NCBI GenBank assembly: GCA_038025085.1
Contig: CM076145.1
Location: 11,691,000-11,754,999 of the forward strand
Direction of reading: 5' to 3'
DNA: 64,000 bases
Source: Tetragonia tetragonoides
Taxonomy: Eukaryota > Streptophyta > Magnoliopsida > Caryophyllales > Aizoaceae
Shown here one piece after another: positions 9,886 to 23,278 of this stretch (its first letter is position 1; each line of letters starts with the position of its first letter). Both the position numbers and the translations under genes were made by a program. Below the pieces are notes generated by a model. That model was given only the letters and a program-made list of their open reading frames with translations, had not been told where the DNA came from and searched no databases.

Positions 9886-12800
9886 TTGTGAATACATTCA
9901 AAATTTTGAGTTGAAGCTTGTTTGTACTTGTAAACATCCTTGGTGTAGTTTCTCACTCCAATGAATGCAAACAAAGCTTTTGGGTGCTTTCTCTGAAAAT
10001 ACAACACAAAAGAACTCAATCTCTTTCACCCTAGTCGTAAGAGCTGTTAAAACGCGTAAATGCATTCAAAAAGGTGGAGTTAAAGCTTGTTTGTACTTGT
10101 AAACATCCTTGGTGTAGTTTCTCACTCAAATGAATGCAAACAAAGCATTTGGGTGCTTTCTCTTAATATACAACACAAAAGACCTCAATCTCTTTCACCC
10201 TAGTCATATGATCTTTTAAAACGCGTAAATACATTCAAAAGCTTGAGTTGTAGCTTGTTTGTACTTGTAAACATTCTTGGTGTAGTTTCTCACTGAAATG
10301 AATGCAAACTATGCTTTTGGTTGCTTTCTCTTAAAATAGAACACAAAAGAACTCAATCTTTTTCACCCTAGTCATATGAGCTTTTAAAACGCGTAAATGC
10401 ATTCAAAAGCTTGAGTTGAAGCTTGTTTGTACTTGTAAACAACCTTGGTGTAGTTTCTCACTCAAATGAATGCAAACAAAGCATTTGTGTGATTTCGCTT
10501 AATATACAACACAAAAGAACTCAATCTCTTTCACCCTAGTTGTAAGAGCTGTTAAAATGCGTAAATGCATTCAAAAGGTGGAGTTAAAGCTTGTTTGTGC
10601 TTGTAAACATCCTTGGTGTAGTTTCTCACTCAAATGAATGCAAACAAAGCATTTGGGTGCTTTCTCTTAATATACAACACAAAAGAACTCAATCTCTTTC
10701 ACCCTAGATGTAAGAGCTGTTAAAACGCGTAAATGCATTCAAAAGGTGGAGTTAAAGCTCGTTTGTACTTGTAAACATCCTTGGTGTAGTTTTCTCACTC
10801 AAATGAATGCAAAAAAAGCATTTGGGTGCTTTCTCTTAATATACAACACAAAAGACCTCAATCTCTTTCACCCTAATCGTAAGAGCTGTTAAAACGCGTA
10901 AATACATTCAAAAGCTTGAGTTGAAGCTTGTTTGTACTTATAAACATCCTTGGTGTAGTTTCTCAAACAAATGAATGCAAACAAACCATTTGGGTGATTT
11001 CTCTTAATATACAACACAAAAGAACTCGATCTCTTTCACCCTAGATGTAAGAGCTGTTAAAACGCGTAAATGCATTTTAAAGGTGGAGTTAAAGCTTGTT
11101 TGTACTTGTAAACATTCTTGATGTAGTTTCTCACTGAAATGAATGCAAACAAAGCTTTTGGTTGCTTTCTCTTAAAATACAACATAAAAGAACTGAATCT
11201 TTTTCACCCTAGTCATATAAGCTTTTAAAACGCGTAAATACATTCAAAAACTTGAGTTGAAGCTTGTTTGTACTTGTAAACATCTTTGGTGTAGTTTCTC
11301 ACTCAAATGAATGCAAAGAAAATATTTGGGTGCGTTCTCCTAATATACAACACAAAAGAACTCAATCTCTTTCACCCTTGTCGTATGAGCTTTTAAAACG
11401 CTTTTATGCATTCAAAAGCTTGAGTTGAAGCTTGTTTGTACTTGTAAACATCCTTGGTGTTGTTTCTCCCTCAAATGAATGCAAACAAAGCATTTGGGTG
11501 CTTTCTCTTAATATACAACACAAAAGAACTCAATCTCTTTCACCCTAGATGTAAGAGCTGTTAAAACGCGTAAATGCATTCAAAAGGTGGAGTTAAAGCT
11601 TGTTTGTACTTGTAAACATCCTTGGTGTAGTTTCTCACTCAAATGAATTCAAACAAAGGATGTTTACAAGTACAAACAAAGCATTTGGGTGCTTTCTTAA
11701 TTTGGAAACAAACAAAAGTTTTTACAACGCGTATATGCATTCAAAAGCTTAAGTTGAAGCTTGTTGGTACTTGTAAACATCCTTGGTTAAGTTTCTCACT
11801 CAAATGAATGCAAACAATGCATTTGGGTGCGTTCTCCTAATATACAACACAAAAGACCTCAATCTCTTTCACCCTAGTCGTATGAGGTTTTAAAACGTGT
11901 AAATACATTCAAAAGTTTGAGTTGAAGCTATTTTGTACTTGTAAACATCCTTAGTGTAGTTTCTCCCTCAAATGAAAGCACCAAAAGTCTTTGTCTGCAA
12001 TCATTGGAGTGAGAAACTACACCAAAAATGTTTACAAGTACAAACAAGCTTCAACTCAAGCTTTTGAATGTATTTACGCGTTTTAACAGCTCTTACGACT
12101 AGGGTTAAAGAGATTGAGTTCTTTTCTGTTGTATATTAAGAGAAAGCACACAAATGCTTTATTTGCATTCATTTGATTGTGGATACATTTAAAATTTTGA
12201 GTTGAAGCTTGTTTGTACTTGTAAACATCCTTGGTGTAGTTTCTCACCTCCAATGAATGCAAACAAAGCATTTGGGTGCTTTCTCTTAATATACAACACA
12301 AAAGAACTCAATCTCTTTCACCCTAGTCGTAGGAGCTTTTAAAACGCGTAAATGCATTCAAAAGCTTGAGTTGAAGCTTGTTTGTACTTGTAAACATCCT
12401 TGGTTAAGTTTCTCACTCAAATGAATGCATACAAAGCATTTGGGTGCTTTCTCTTAATATACAACACAAAAGACTTCAATCTCATTCACCCTAATCGTAA
12501 GAGCTGTTAAAACGCGTAAATACATTCAAAAGCTTGAGTTGAAGCTTGTTTGTACTTGTAAACATCCTTGGTGTAGTTTCTCACTCAAATGAATGCAAAC
12601 ACAGCATCTGGGTGCTTTCTCTTAATATACAACACAAAATAACTCAATCTCTTTCACCCTAATCGTAAGAGCTGTTAAAACGCGTAATTGCATTCAAAAC
12701 GCGTAAATGCATTCAAAAGCTTGAGTTTAAGCTTGTTTGTACTTGTAAATATCCTTTGTGTAGTTTCACATTCAAATGAATGCAAACAAAGCATTTGGGT

Positions 12801-13695
12801 GCTTTCTGTTAGTATAAAACAAAAAAGAGTAAATCTAGATATTTTGGCACTTGTATATTAAGAGAAATCACACAAAAGAACTCAATCTTTTTCACCCTAG
12901 TCGTATGAGGTTTTAAAACGCGTAAATGCTTTCAAAAGCTTGAATTGAAGCTTGTTTGTACTTGTAAACATTCATGGTGTAGTTTCTCACTCAAATGAAT
13001 GCAAACAAAGCATTTGTGTGATTTCTCTTAATATACAACACAAAAGAACTCAATCTCTTTCACCCTACTTGAAAGAGCTGTTAAAATGCGTAAATACATT
13101 CAAAATTTTGAGTTGAAGCTTGTTTGTACTTGTAAATTATCACTGAAATGAATGCAAACAAAGCTTTTGGTTGCTTTCTCTTAAAATACAACACAAAAGA
13201 ACTCAATCTTATTCACCCTAGTCATATGAGCTTTTAAAACGCGTAAATACATTCAAAAGCTTGAGTTGAAACTTGTTTGAACTTGTAAACATCCTTGGTG
13301 TAGTTTCTCACTCAAATTAATGCAAACAAAGTATTTTGGTTGCTTTCTCATTCATTTGATTGTGGATACATTTAAAATTTTGAGTTGAAACTTGTTTGAA
13401 CTTGTATTCACCCTTGTCGTATGAGATTTTAAAACGCTTAAATGCATTCAAAAGCTTGAGTTGAAGGTTGTTTGTACTTGTAAACATTCTTGGTGTAGTT
13501 TCTCACTCCAATGAATGCAAACAAAGCTTTTGGGTGCTTTCTCTGAAAATACAACACAAAAGAACTCAATCTCTTTCACCCTAGTCGTATGAGGTTTTAA
13601 AACGCGTATATGCATTCAAAAGGTGGAGTTAAAGCTTGTTTGTACTTGTAAACATCCTTGGTGTAGTTTCTCACTCCGATGAATGCAAGCAACAT
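9886..13695 (-). repeat. 168-bp satellite, minus-oriented block
   Basis: The orientation reverses at about 9885, where a plus monomer runs into gattgtgaatacattc and complementary monomers follow. A short plus-oriented patch lies at about 11975-12172, and a fragment of inserted plus sequence near 11660. Degenerate sequence occurs at 12820-12870 and 13340-13410. There are no genes. Confidence 0.92.
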
Positions 13696-14612
13696 TCTCA
13701 TTTGGGTTCTTTTGTGTTGTATTTTCAGAGAAAGCACCCAAAAGCTTTGTTTGCATTCATTGGAGTGAGAAACTACACCAAGGATGTTAACAAGTACAAA
13801 CAAGCTTCAACTTAAGCTTTTGAATGCATTTACGCGTTTTAACAGCTTTTACATCTAGGGTGAAAGAGATTGAGTTCTTTTGTGTTGTATATTAAGAGAA
13901 AGCACCCAAATGCTTTGTTTGCATTCATTTGAGTGAGAAACTACTCCAAGGATGTTTACAAGTACAAACAAGCTTTAACTCAAGCTTTTGAATGCATTTA
14001 CGCGTTTTAAAAGCTCATATGACTAGGGTGAAAAAGATTGAGTCTTGAGTTCAAGCTTGTTTGTAGTTGTAAACATCCTTGGGGTAGTTTCTCGCTCAAA
14101 TGAATGCAAACAAAGCTTTTGAGTTCAAGCTTGTTTCTCCCCCTCTTTGTCACCTACACCTAGGATTGTTTATCCTCAAATACTCAAGCTTTTGAATCTC
14201 TAGGGTGATAGAGATTGAGTTCTTTTGTGTTTTATATTAAGAGAAAGCACAACAATGTTTTGCTTGCATTCATTTTAGTATGAAACTACACCTAGAATGT
14301 TTTAAAGTACAAACAAGCTACAACTCAAGCTTTTGAATGCATTTACGCGTTTAGAAAGCTCATACGAGTAGGGTGAAAGAGATTTGAGTTCTTTTGTATT
14401 GTATATTAAGAGAAAGCATCCAAATACTTTGTTTGCATTCATTTGAGTGTGAAACTACACCTAGGATGTTTACAAGGATGTTTACACGTACAAACAGAAA
14501 AGAGAACTTGCATTCATATGCATTTACGCGTTTTAAATAAAGCATTATACATTTGTACTTACTTTTGAATGTATTTACGCAATTTAACAGCTCTTACAAC
14601 TAGGGTGAAAGA
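13696..14612 (+). repeat. 168-bp satellite, mostly plus orientation
   Basis: Plus-oriented monomers, with one minus-oriented partial monomer at about 14046-14130 and a divergent unit around 14140-14340. The divergent unit carries a rare 25-bp motif (14149-14173, starting gtcacctacacctagg) that recurs at 21144. Confidence 0.88.
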
Positions 14613-14826
14613 GATATCTCCTGTAAGGGGTTTCATGTATGCTTCAGGTAAGCTAAAGTGGCGACTTGAATATGCATTGGTGCAGTGTCATATTTAGTGT
14701 TAGCTTTTGCATCAGTAACCTTGATTCTACCTCGAATTTGATTCTGCCTCTGTTTTCCTTACTTGTTCAATTCATGGGTGTATCAATTAGAAGAGCTGCT
14801 TGGTTTATTGGCAAAGGTTCACATGC
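14613..14826. other. 214-bp unrelated insert in the satellite
   Basis: The sequence lacks every satellite landmark and has a more balanced base composition. The satellite stops after gggtgaaagagat and resumes at catccaaatgctttg. I see no inverted or long terminal repeats, no clear target-site duplication, and no frame with recognisable motifs on either strand. It could be filler DNA captured at a break, or a small remnant of a gene or transposon. Confidence 0.6.
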
Positions 14827-15160
14827 ATCCAAATGCTTTGTTTGCATTCATTTGAGTGAGAAACTACACCAAGGATGTTTACAAGTACAAACAAGCTTTA
14901 ACTCCACCTTTTGAATGCATTTACGCGTTTTAACAGCTCTTACATCTAGGGTGAAAGAGATTGAGTTCTTTTGTATTGTATATTAAGAGAAAGCACCCAA
15001 ATGCTTTGTTTGCATTCATTTGAGGGAGAAACTACACCAAGGATGTTTACAAGTACAAACAAGCTTTAGCTCCACCTTTTGAATGCATTTACGCGTTTTA
15101 AAAGCTCATATGACTAGGGTGAAAAAGATTGAGTTCTTTTGTGTTGTATATTAAGAGAAT
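14827..15160 (+). repeat. 168-bp satellite, two plus-oriented monomers
   Basis: Two head-to-tail monomers of the ctttaactccacc type follow the unrelated insert and end in the degenerate island that starts at about 15161. Confidence 0.9.
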
Positions 15161-15430
15161 GCATTTAAAACTTGAAAACTCATATCAATATATGTTTGTA
15201 ACTAAGGTATATTGCTTATTAAACATTTGGGTGCTTTCTCTTAATATACAACACTAGGTATATTGCTTAGTATGTTGATAAAAAAGTAAACACACAAAAG
15301 AACAAAAAACTCCATTTAAATGCACTAAATGGGAGGCTGTTTAAAAGTACAAATAATCAAATATTAAGAGCTTTGCATGCATCTTAAAATTACATCAGAG
15401 ATGTTTAAAAGTACAAAAAAGGATGTTTAT
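15161..15430. repeat. Degenerate satellite island
   Basis: AT-rich sequence in which only scraps of the satellite survive (ggtgctttctcttaatatac, gatgtttaaaagtac). A short direct repeat containing ggtatattgctta occurs twice, near 15206 and 15256. No gene is apparent. Confidence 0.6.
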
Positions 15431-17140
15431 AAGTACAAACAAGCTTCAACTCAAGCTTTTGAATGCAATTACGCGTTTTGAATGCATTTACGCGTTTTAA
15501 CAGCTCTTACGACTATGGTAAAAGAAATTGAGTTCTTTGTGTTGTATATTAAGAGAAAGCACCCAAATGCTTTGTTTGCATTCATTTGAATGTAAAACTA
15601 CACCAAGGATGTTTACAAGTACAAATAAGCTTCAACTCAAGTTTTTGAATGCATTTACGCGTTTTAAAAGCTCATACGAGTAGGGTGAAAGAGATTTGAG
15701 TTCTTTTGTGTTGTATATTAAGAGTAAGCATCCAAATATTTTTGTGTGAAACTACACCTAGAATGTTTTAAAGTACAAACAAGCTTCAACTCAAGCTTTT
15801 GAATTTATTCACAATCAAATGAATGTTTAAATGTACAAAAGAACTCAATCTTGGTGTACTTTGTTTACATTCAAAAGCTCTTACGACTAGGGTGAAAAAG
15901 ATTGAGTTTTTTTGTGTTGTATATTAAAAGAAAATACCCAGATGCTTTGTTTGCATTCAGTTGAGTGAGAAACTACACCAAGGATGTTCACAATTACAAA
16001 CAAGCTTTAACTCCACCTTTTGAATTCATTTACGCGTTTTAAAAGCTCATATGACTAGGGTGAAAAAGATTGAGTTCTTTTGTGTTGTATATTAAGAGAA
16101 AGCACCCAAAAGCTTTGTTTGCATTCATTTGAGGGAGAAACTACACCAAGGATGTTTACAAGTACAAACAAGCTTCAACTCAAGCTTTTGAAAGCATTTA
16201 CGCGTTTTACAACACAAAAGAACTCAATCTCTATCACCATAGTCGTAAAAGTTGTTAAAACGCGTATTCATTTGAGCCCTTTACGCGTAAATGCATTCAA
16301 AATGAATGCAAACAAATGCTTGAGTTGAAGCTTGTTTGTACTTGTAAACATCCTTGTTGTAGTTTCTCCCTCAAATGAATGCAAACAAAGCATTTGGGTG
16401 CTTTCTCTTTATATACCACACAAAAGAACTCAATCTTTTTCACCCTAGTCATATGAGCTTTTAAAACGCGTAAATGCATTCAAAAGGTGGAGTTAAAGCT
16501 TGTTTGTACTTGTAAACATCCTTGGTGTGTTGTATATTAAGAGAAAGCACCCAAATGCTTTGTTTGCATTCATTCGAGTGAGAAACTACACCAAGGATGT
16601 TTACAAGTACAAGCTTTAACTCCAGCTTTTGAATGCATTTACGCGTTTTAACAGCTCTTACATCTAGGGTGAAAGAGATTGAGTTCTTTTGTGTTGTATA
16701 TTAAGACAAAGCACCCAAATGCTTTGTTTGCATTCATTTGAGGGAGAAACTATACCAAGGATGTTTACAAGCACAAACAAGCTCTAACTCCACCTTTTGA
16801 ATGCATTTACGCGTTTTAACAGCTCTTACGACTAGGGTGAAGGAGATTGAGTTCTTTTGTGTTGTATATTAAGAGAAATCACACAAATGCATTGTTTGCA
16901 TTCATTTGAGTGAGAAACTACACCAAGGATGTTTACAAGTACAAACAAGCTTCAACTCAAGCTTTTGAATGTATTTACGCGTTTTAACAGCTCTTACGAT
17001 TAGGGTGAATGAGATTGAAGTCTTTTGTGTTGTATATTAAGAGAAAGCACCCAAATGCTTTGTTTGCATTCATTTGAGTGAGAAACTTAACCAAGGATGT
17101 TTACAAGTACAAACAAGGTTCAACTCAAGCTTTTGAATGG
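15431..17140. repeat. 168-bp satellite, mixed orientation
   Basis: Mostly plus-oriented monomers, with minus-oriented patches at about 15800-15870 and 16209-16515. Several monomers carry partial internal duplications of the acgcgtttt segment. Confidence 0.88.
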
Positions 17141-20100
17141 TGATAGAGTAAATGCATTCAAAAGCTTGAGTTGTGAGAAACAAATGCTTTCTGTTAGTAA
17201 ATGCATTCAAAACGCGTAAATGCATTCAAAAGCTTGAGTTGAAGCTTGTTTGTACTTGTAAACATCCTTGGTGTAGTTTTTCACTTAAATGAATGCAAAC
17301 AAAGCATCTGCGTGCTTTCTCTTAATATACAACACAAAAGACCTCAATCTCTTTCACCCTAATCGTAAGAGCTGTTAAAACGCGTAAATGCATTCAAAAG
17401 CTTGAGTTGGTGCTTGTTTGTACTTGTAAACATCCTTGGTGTAGTTTGTCACTCAAATGAATGCAAACAAAGCATCTGGGTGCTTTCTCTCAATATACAA
17501 CACAAAAGAACTCAATTTCTTTTACCATAGTCGTAAAAGCTGTTAAAACGCGTAAATGCATTCAAAACGCGTAAATGCATTCAAAAGCTTGAGTTGAAGC
17601 TTGTTTGTACTTGTAAACATCCTAGGTGTAGTTTCACACTCAAATGAATGCAAACAAAGTATTTGGATGCATTCTCTTAATATACAACACAAAAGAACTC
17701 AAATCTCTTTCACCCTTGTCGTATGAGCTTTTAAAACGCTTAAATGCATTCAAAAGCTTGAGTTCAAGCTTGTTTGTAGTTGTAAACATCCTTGGGGTAG
17801 TTTCACACTCAAATGAAGGTAAACAAAGCATTTGCGAGCTTTTTCTTAATATACAACACAAAATAACTCAATCTCTTTTCGCCTAGTCGTAATAGCTGTT
17901 AAAACGCGTAAATACATTCAAAAGCTTGAGTTGAAACTTGTTTGTACTTGTAAGCATCCTTGGTGTAGTTTCTCACTCAAATGAATGCAAACAAACCATT
18001 TGGGTGATTTCTCTTAATATACTACACAAAAGAACTCAATCTCTTTCACCCTAGTCGTATGAGGTTTTCAAACGCGTAAATGTATTCAAAAGCTTGAGTC
18101 ACCCTAGTCGTAAGAGCTGTTAAAACGCGTAAATGTACAACACAAAAGAACTATAATCTTGTTTGTACTTGTAAACTTACCTTGGTGTAGTTTCTCACTC
18201 CAATGAATGCAAACAAAGCTTTTGGGTGCTTTCTCTGAAAATACAACACAAAAGAACTCAATCTCTTTCACCCTAGTCGGAAGAGCTGTTAAAACGCGTA
18301 AATGCATTCAAAAGGTGGAGTTAAAGCTTGTTTGTACTTGTAAACATCCTTGGTGTAGTTTCTCACTCAAATGAATGCAAACGAAGCATTTGGATGCATT
18401 CTCTTAATATACAACACAAAAGAACTCAAATCTCTCTCACCCTAGTCGTAAGACCTGTTAACGCGTAAATGCATTCAAAACGCGTAAATGCTTTCAAAAT
18501 CTTGAGTTGAAGCTTGTTTGTAGTTTTAAACATCCTTGGTGTAATTTCTCACTCAAATGAATGCAACCAAAGTAATTGGATGGTTTCTCTCTTAATATAC
18601 AACACAAAAGAACTCCAATGTTTACAAGTTCTCCCTCAAATGATTGCAAACAAAGCATTTGGGTGCTTTCTCTTAATATACAACACAAAACAACTCAATC
18701 TCTTTCACCCTAGTCGTAAGAGCTGTTAAAACGCGTAAATGCATTCAAAAGGTGGAGTTAAAGCTTGTTTGTACTTGTAAACATCCTTGGTGTAGTTTCT
18801 CACTCAAATGAATGGAAACAAAGCATTTGGGTGCTTTCTCTTAATATACAACACAAAAGACCTCAATCTCTTTCACCCTAGTCATATGAGCTTTTAAAAC
18901 GCGTAAATACATTCAAAAGCTTGAGTTGAAGCTTGTTTGTACTTGTAAACATCCTTGGTGTAGTTTCTCACTCCACTGAATGCAAACAAAGCTTTTGGGT
19001 GATTTCTCTGAAAATACAACACAAAAGAACTCAATCTCTTTCACCCTAGTCGTATGAGGTTTTAAAACGCGTATATGCATTCAAAAGCTTAACTTGAAGC
19101 TTGTTGGTACTTGTAAACATCCTTGGTTAAGTTTCTCACTCAAATGAATGCAATCAAAGCATTTGGGTGCTTTCTCTTAATATACAACACAAAAGAACTC
19201 AATCTTTTTCCCCCTAGTCATATGAGCTTTTGAAACGCGTAAATGCATTCAAAAGCTTGAGTTGAAGTTGTTTGTACTTGTAAACATTCTTGGTGTAGTT
19301 TCTCACTGAAATGAATCCAGACAAAGCAATTGGGTACTTTCTCTTAATATACAACACAAAAGACGTCAATCTCTTTCACCCTAGTCGTATGAGGTTTCAA
19401 AACGCGTAAATGCTTTCAAAAGCTTGAGTTGAAGCTTGATTGTACTTGTAAACATCCTTGGTGTAGTTTCTCCCTCAAATGAATGCAAACATGCATTTGG
19501 GTGCTTTCTCTTAATATACAACACAAAAGAACTCAATCTCTTTCACCCTAGATGTAAGAGCTGTTAAAACGCGTAAATGCATTCAAAAGGTGGAGTTAAA
19601 GCTTGTTTGTACTTGTAAACATCCTTGGTGTAGTTTCTCACTCAAATGAATGCAAACAAAGCATTTGGGTGCTTTCTCTTAATATACAACACAGAAGAAC
19701 TCAATCTCTTTCACCCTAGATGTAAGAGCTGTTAAAACGCGTAAATGCATTCAAAAGGTGGAGTTAAAGCTTGTTTGTACTTGTAAACATCCTTGGTGTA
19801 GTTTCTCACTCAAATGAATGCAAACAAAGCTTTTGGGTGCTTTCTCTTAATATACAACACAAAAGACCTCGATCTCTTTCACCCTAGATGTAAGAGCTGT
19901 TAAAACGCGTAAATGCATTCAAAAGGTGGAGTTAAAGCTTGTTTGTACTTGTAAACATCTTTGGTGTAGTTTCTCACTCAAATGAATGCAAAGAAAGCGT
20001 AAATGTATTCAAAAGGTGGAGTTAAAGCTTGTTATACTTGTAAACATCCTTGGTGTAGTTTCTCACTCAAATGAATGCAAACAAAGCATTTGGGTGCTTT

Positions 20101-20590
20101 CTCTTAATATACAACACAAAAGACTTCAATCTCTTTCACCCTAATCCTAAGAGCTGTTAAAACGCTTAAATACATTCAAAAGCTTGAGTTGAAGCTTGTT
20201 TGTACTTGTAAACATCCTTGGTTAAGTTTCTCACTCAAATGAATGCAAACAAAGCATTTGGGTGCTTTCTCTTAATATACAACACAAAAGACCTCAATCT
20301 CTTTCACCCTAATCGTAAGAGCTTTTAAAACGCGTAAATGCATTCAAAAGCTTGAGTTGAAGCTTGTTTGTACTTGTAAACATTCTTGGTGTAGTTTCTC
20401 ACTCAAATGAATGCAAACAAAGCATTTGTGTGGTTTCTCTTAATATACAACACAAAAGAACTCAATCTCTTTCACCCTAGTCGTAAGAGCTGTTAAAATG
20501 CTTAAATGCAATAAAATGCTTCAGTTGAAGCTTGTTTGTACTTGTAAACATCCTTGGTGTAATTTCTCACTCAAATGAATGCATACAAAA
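17141..20590 (-). repeat. 168-bp satellite, minus-oriented block
   Basis: About 20 monomers in the minus orientation, bounded by a plus-to-minus switch near 17140 and a minus-to-plus switch near 20590. Partial monomers with duplicated acgcgtaaatgcattcaaa occur near 17200, 17550 and 18470. Confidence 0.93.
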
Positions 20591-21242
20591 CAACCAAAAG
20601 CTTTGTTTGCATTCATTTGAGTGAGAAACATAACCAACGATGTTTACAAGTACAAACAAGCTTCAACTCAAGCTTTTGAATGTATTTACGCGTTTTAACA
20701 GCTCCTACGATTAGGGTGAACGAGATTGAGGTCTTTTGTGTTGTATATTAAGAGAAATCACCCAAATGCTTTGTTTGCATTCATTTGAGTGAGAAACTAC
20801 ACCAAGGATGTTTACAAGTACAAACAAGCTTTAACTCCACCTTTTGAATGCATTTACGCGTTTTAACAGAAATCACCCAAATGGTTTGTTTGCATTCATT
20901 TGAGTGAGAAACTACACCAAGGATGTTTACAAGTACAAACAAGTTTCAACTCAAGCTTTTGAATGCATTTACGCGTTTTAACAGCTCTTACGACTAGGCG
21001 AAAAGAGATTGAGTTCTTTTGTGTTGTATATTAAGAAAAAGCTCGCAAATGCTTTGTTTACATTCATTTGAGTGTGAAACTACACCTAGGATGTTTACGA
21101 GTACAAACAAGCTTAAACTCAAGCTTTTAAGGATAATCATAATGTCACCTACACCTAGGATTGTTTATACTTGTAAAAAGCTTGTTTGAAGTATCACCCA
21201 AATGTTTACAAGTACAAACAAGCTTTGAAAACGCTTGTTTGT
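20591..21242 (+). repeat. 168-bp satellite up to element D
   Basis: Plus-oriented monomers degrade from about 21120 onward. The degraded part includes the second copy of the rare 25-bp motif at 21144-21168. It ends at the tttgt duplication (21238-21242) flanking element D. Confidence 0.88.
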
Positions 21243-22070
21243 TGATGTGAAATAAGTAACAAAACGGAAATTAACCTTTGATAGTATCACACAAAGGGAT
21301 CTTGTTCAAGAATCACTCAAGAACAACTCACGAATCACTCGTAAGGGTTTCAACCTGAATCACTCAGTTTGAGGGGTAAATACTCACGTATTCAATAATT
21401 AATCATCAAAGCACGAGTTTACAATAGAAAAGATCTCCCCTATTTATAGACAAAGAAATCTAAAGCTATTCGGAATCCTAATCCTAGTCCGAATAGGAAA
21501 CTAACTACGAAACTGACTACAATTGTAAAACGGACTAACTAACAGCTTTCCTAACACCTAATGGACTTCTAATACTAATAAAAATCAGATTATTACTCTC
21601 CTAAACATGTTCTAACTAATTAAGGGAATACTAAACGAAATCGAACTAAAGAACTGATTACGTAGCGCCCAAGGCACAAACCCGTGGGAACAACTTTCCA
21701 CTGTAAATTAAATCGCCTTTTAAACCCTGTTACGTTTCGAATATGGGAAAACACTAAAGATAGGAGTTTTAGATCTCTTTTCCAGCTTTCTACAAAACTT
21801 TGAATCACCACGATCCCATGTCGTATGAGTGAGTTATGATCAAAATACGAACCAGTGTAGAAGCTGTCAAAATTACGAAAATCCTTATAACGAATGAGAT
21901 CATATAATAAGAGCTTTAATCCCGATCTTGTGTGTAAACTCCATGTAATTATCTTTGTAGGAGTCAATTTAATGCATAACCACCAAAGAAACTCGATGTA
22001 AACAAGAATAGATGTTCTCTTGCTAGTTCCTTGGTTGTTCTGTTTACTTTGTTCACCTGCTCCCGCATCA
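21243..22070 (-). repeat. Element D 3' LTR (complete, 828 bp)
   Basis: Plus-strand ends are tgatgtgaaa and cccgcatca, so the element strand reads TG...CA. It contains a TATA box (21441-21448, complement). Its U3 portion continues the gag reading frame for about 149 codons. Confidence 0.9.
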
Positions 22071-23263
22071 ATCTCCCTTTCTTCAAAAACAATTGTCCTC
22101 AATTCTTCGTATATAGTAATCTTCTCCCAAACCTGTATATTCATCAAATTTTCCTTACAAATTTCCAATGAACCCACAAGGTTAAGAGCCTTGCTGCTGT
22201 CTTCTTGATGGACATGTCTTTCTTGTTCTTGATCAAAGCTAGATTCAAGAAGTTCCAACTCCATCTCGGATTCCTCTTGCATGTCATCAATATAATCAAG
22301 ATCTTCAAGGAAATCAGCAATATTTTCTGGTTCAATGAATATTTCTTCGATAAACTCATCAACCACAGTTGATAGGCTTGAATTATTAACTTGAACAACA
22401 ATAAGGGGGTCAATGTTATTGGTCTTTTCTTGTGAATCTTCAATAGGAACAATATCTTTAAAGTAATCATCAAGATCTGGTTTTCCTTTGAATGTATCTA
22501 CAACAAAGAGCCTATCTTCATTGATGGGTTGATCATTTATTATGCATCCTTTCATGTAGTCCAACTTATGATTTCGATGTTGACGCGCTTGTTGGTATGC
22601 TTGTTGTGCTCGTAGGTGCACTAGTTGTTGCTCCTTCGCTTGCCTCTCAATCTTGAGAGCTATCTTGCAAACATACTCAAAGGATATGTAAGGAACAAGC
22701 TCCACCTTGCGCCTTAGAGTTGAGTTTAGTCCTTTGATGAATCTTGCAATCTTTAACTCTTCCCTCTCAACGAGATCACACATCATGTGCGCGTTTTCAA
22801 ACTTTTGGAGGTAGTCTTGTACACTTGAGGTTTCTTGGCTTAAGGACGTGAGTTTCAAGAACTGTGCTTGCTCAAACTCTTTAGGCAAAAATCGGTTCTT
22901 TAAATGTTTCTTGAGTTTGTCCCAAGTCTCAATCTTTGCTTTCCCGTCCTTCTTGCGTCGAGCCTTTAGTTTTTCATACCAAAAAGAAGCATGCTTGGTG
23001 AGTTTATGCGTGGCTAACTTGCATCTTCGCCGCTCATCATACTCCTTGTATTCAAACACTCTCTCCATAGTTCTAAGCCAATCAAGAAAGGCCTCTGGGT
23101 CGTAGGAACCGTCATATTCAGGGAGTTCGACCTTCAAGTTCCTGTCATCATCATAGGGATGTCGTGGTTTAGGAGCGTCATTGGTTCTAGTCCCACTTGT
23201 GTCTTCAAACTCCTCATCGAAGTCGGGGTCACGGTTGTGGTTTCTCCAATGAATTCTGCGCAT
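21620..23263 (-). pseudogene. Element D Gag plus acidic tail, N-terminus deleted
   Basis: An open frame of 547 codons begins at a Met corresponding to an internal residue of the intact Gag. The first ~45 residues and the leader are lost in the deletion. It retains the retrotransposon Gag core (AFLDWLRTMERVFEYKEYDE through RFIKGLNSTLRRKVEL), then the QQAYQQA-containing linker and the acidic region with DYFKDI, FIEEIF and FLEDLDYIDD. About 149 final codons lie inside the LTR. This LTR-coded tail is longer than in element C, because a CGA codon here is TGA there. There is no CCHC zinc knuckle and no pol. The frame is intact otherwise, so the frame itself was probably maintained until recently. 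Confidence 0.75.
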
Positions 23264-23278
23264 CCTTGTCAGATTATT

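Noticed and set aside
22144..22473. Alternative-frame ORFs within the acidic tail of elements C and D
   Set aside because: They overlap a longer frame that is shared across copies, and their Leu/Ile-rich translation is what a frameshift of acidic A-rich codons gives.
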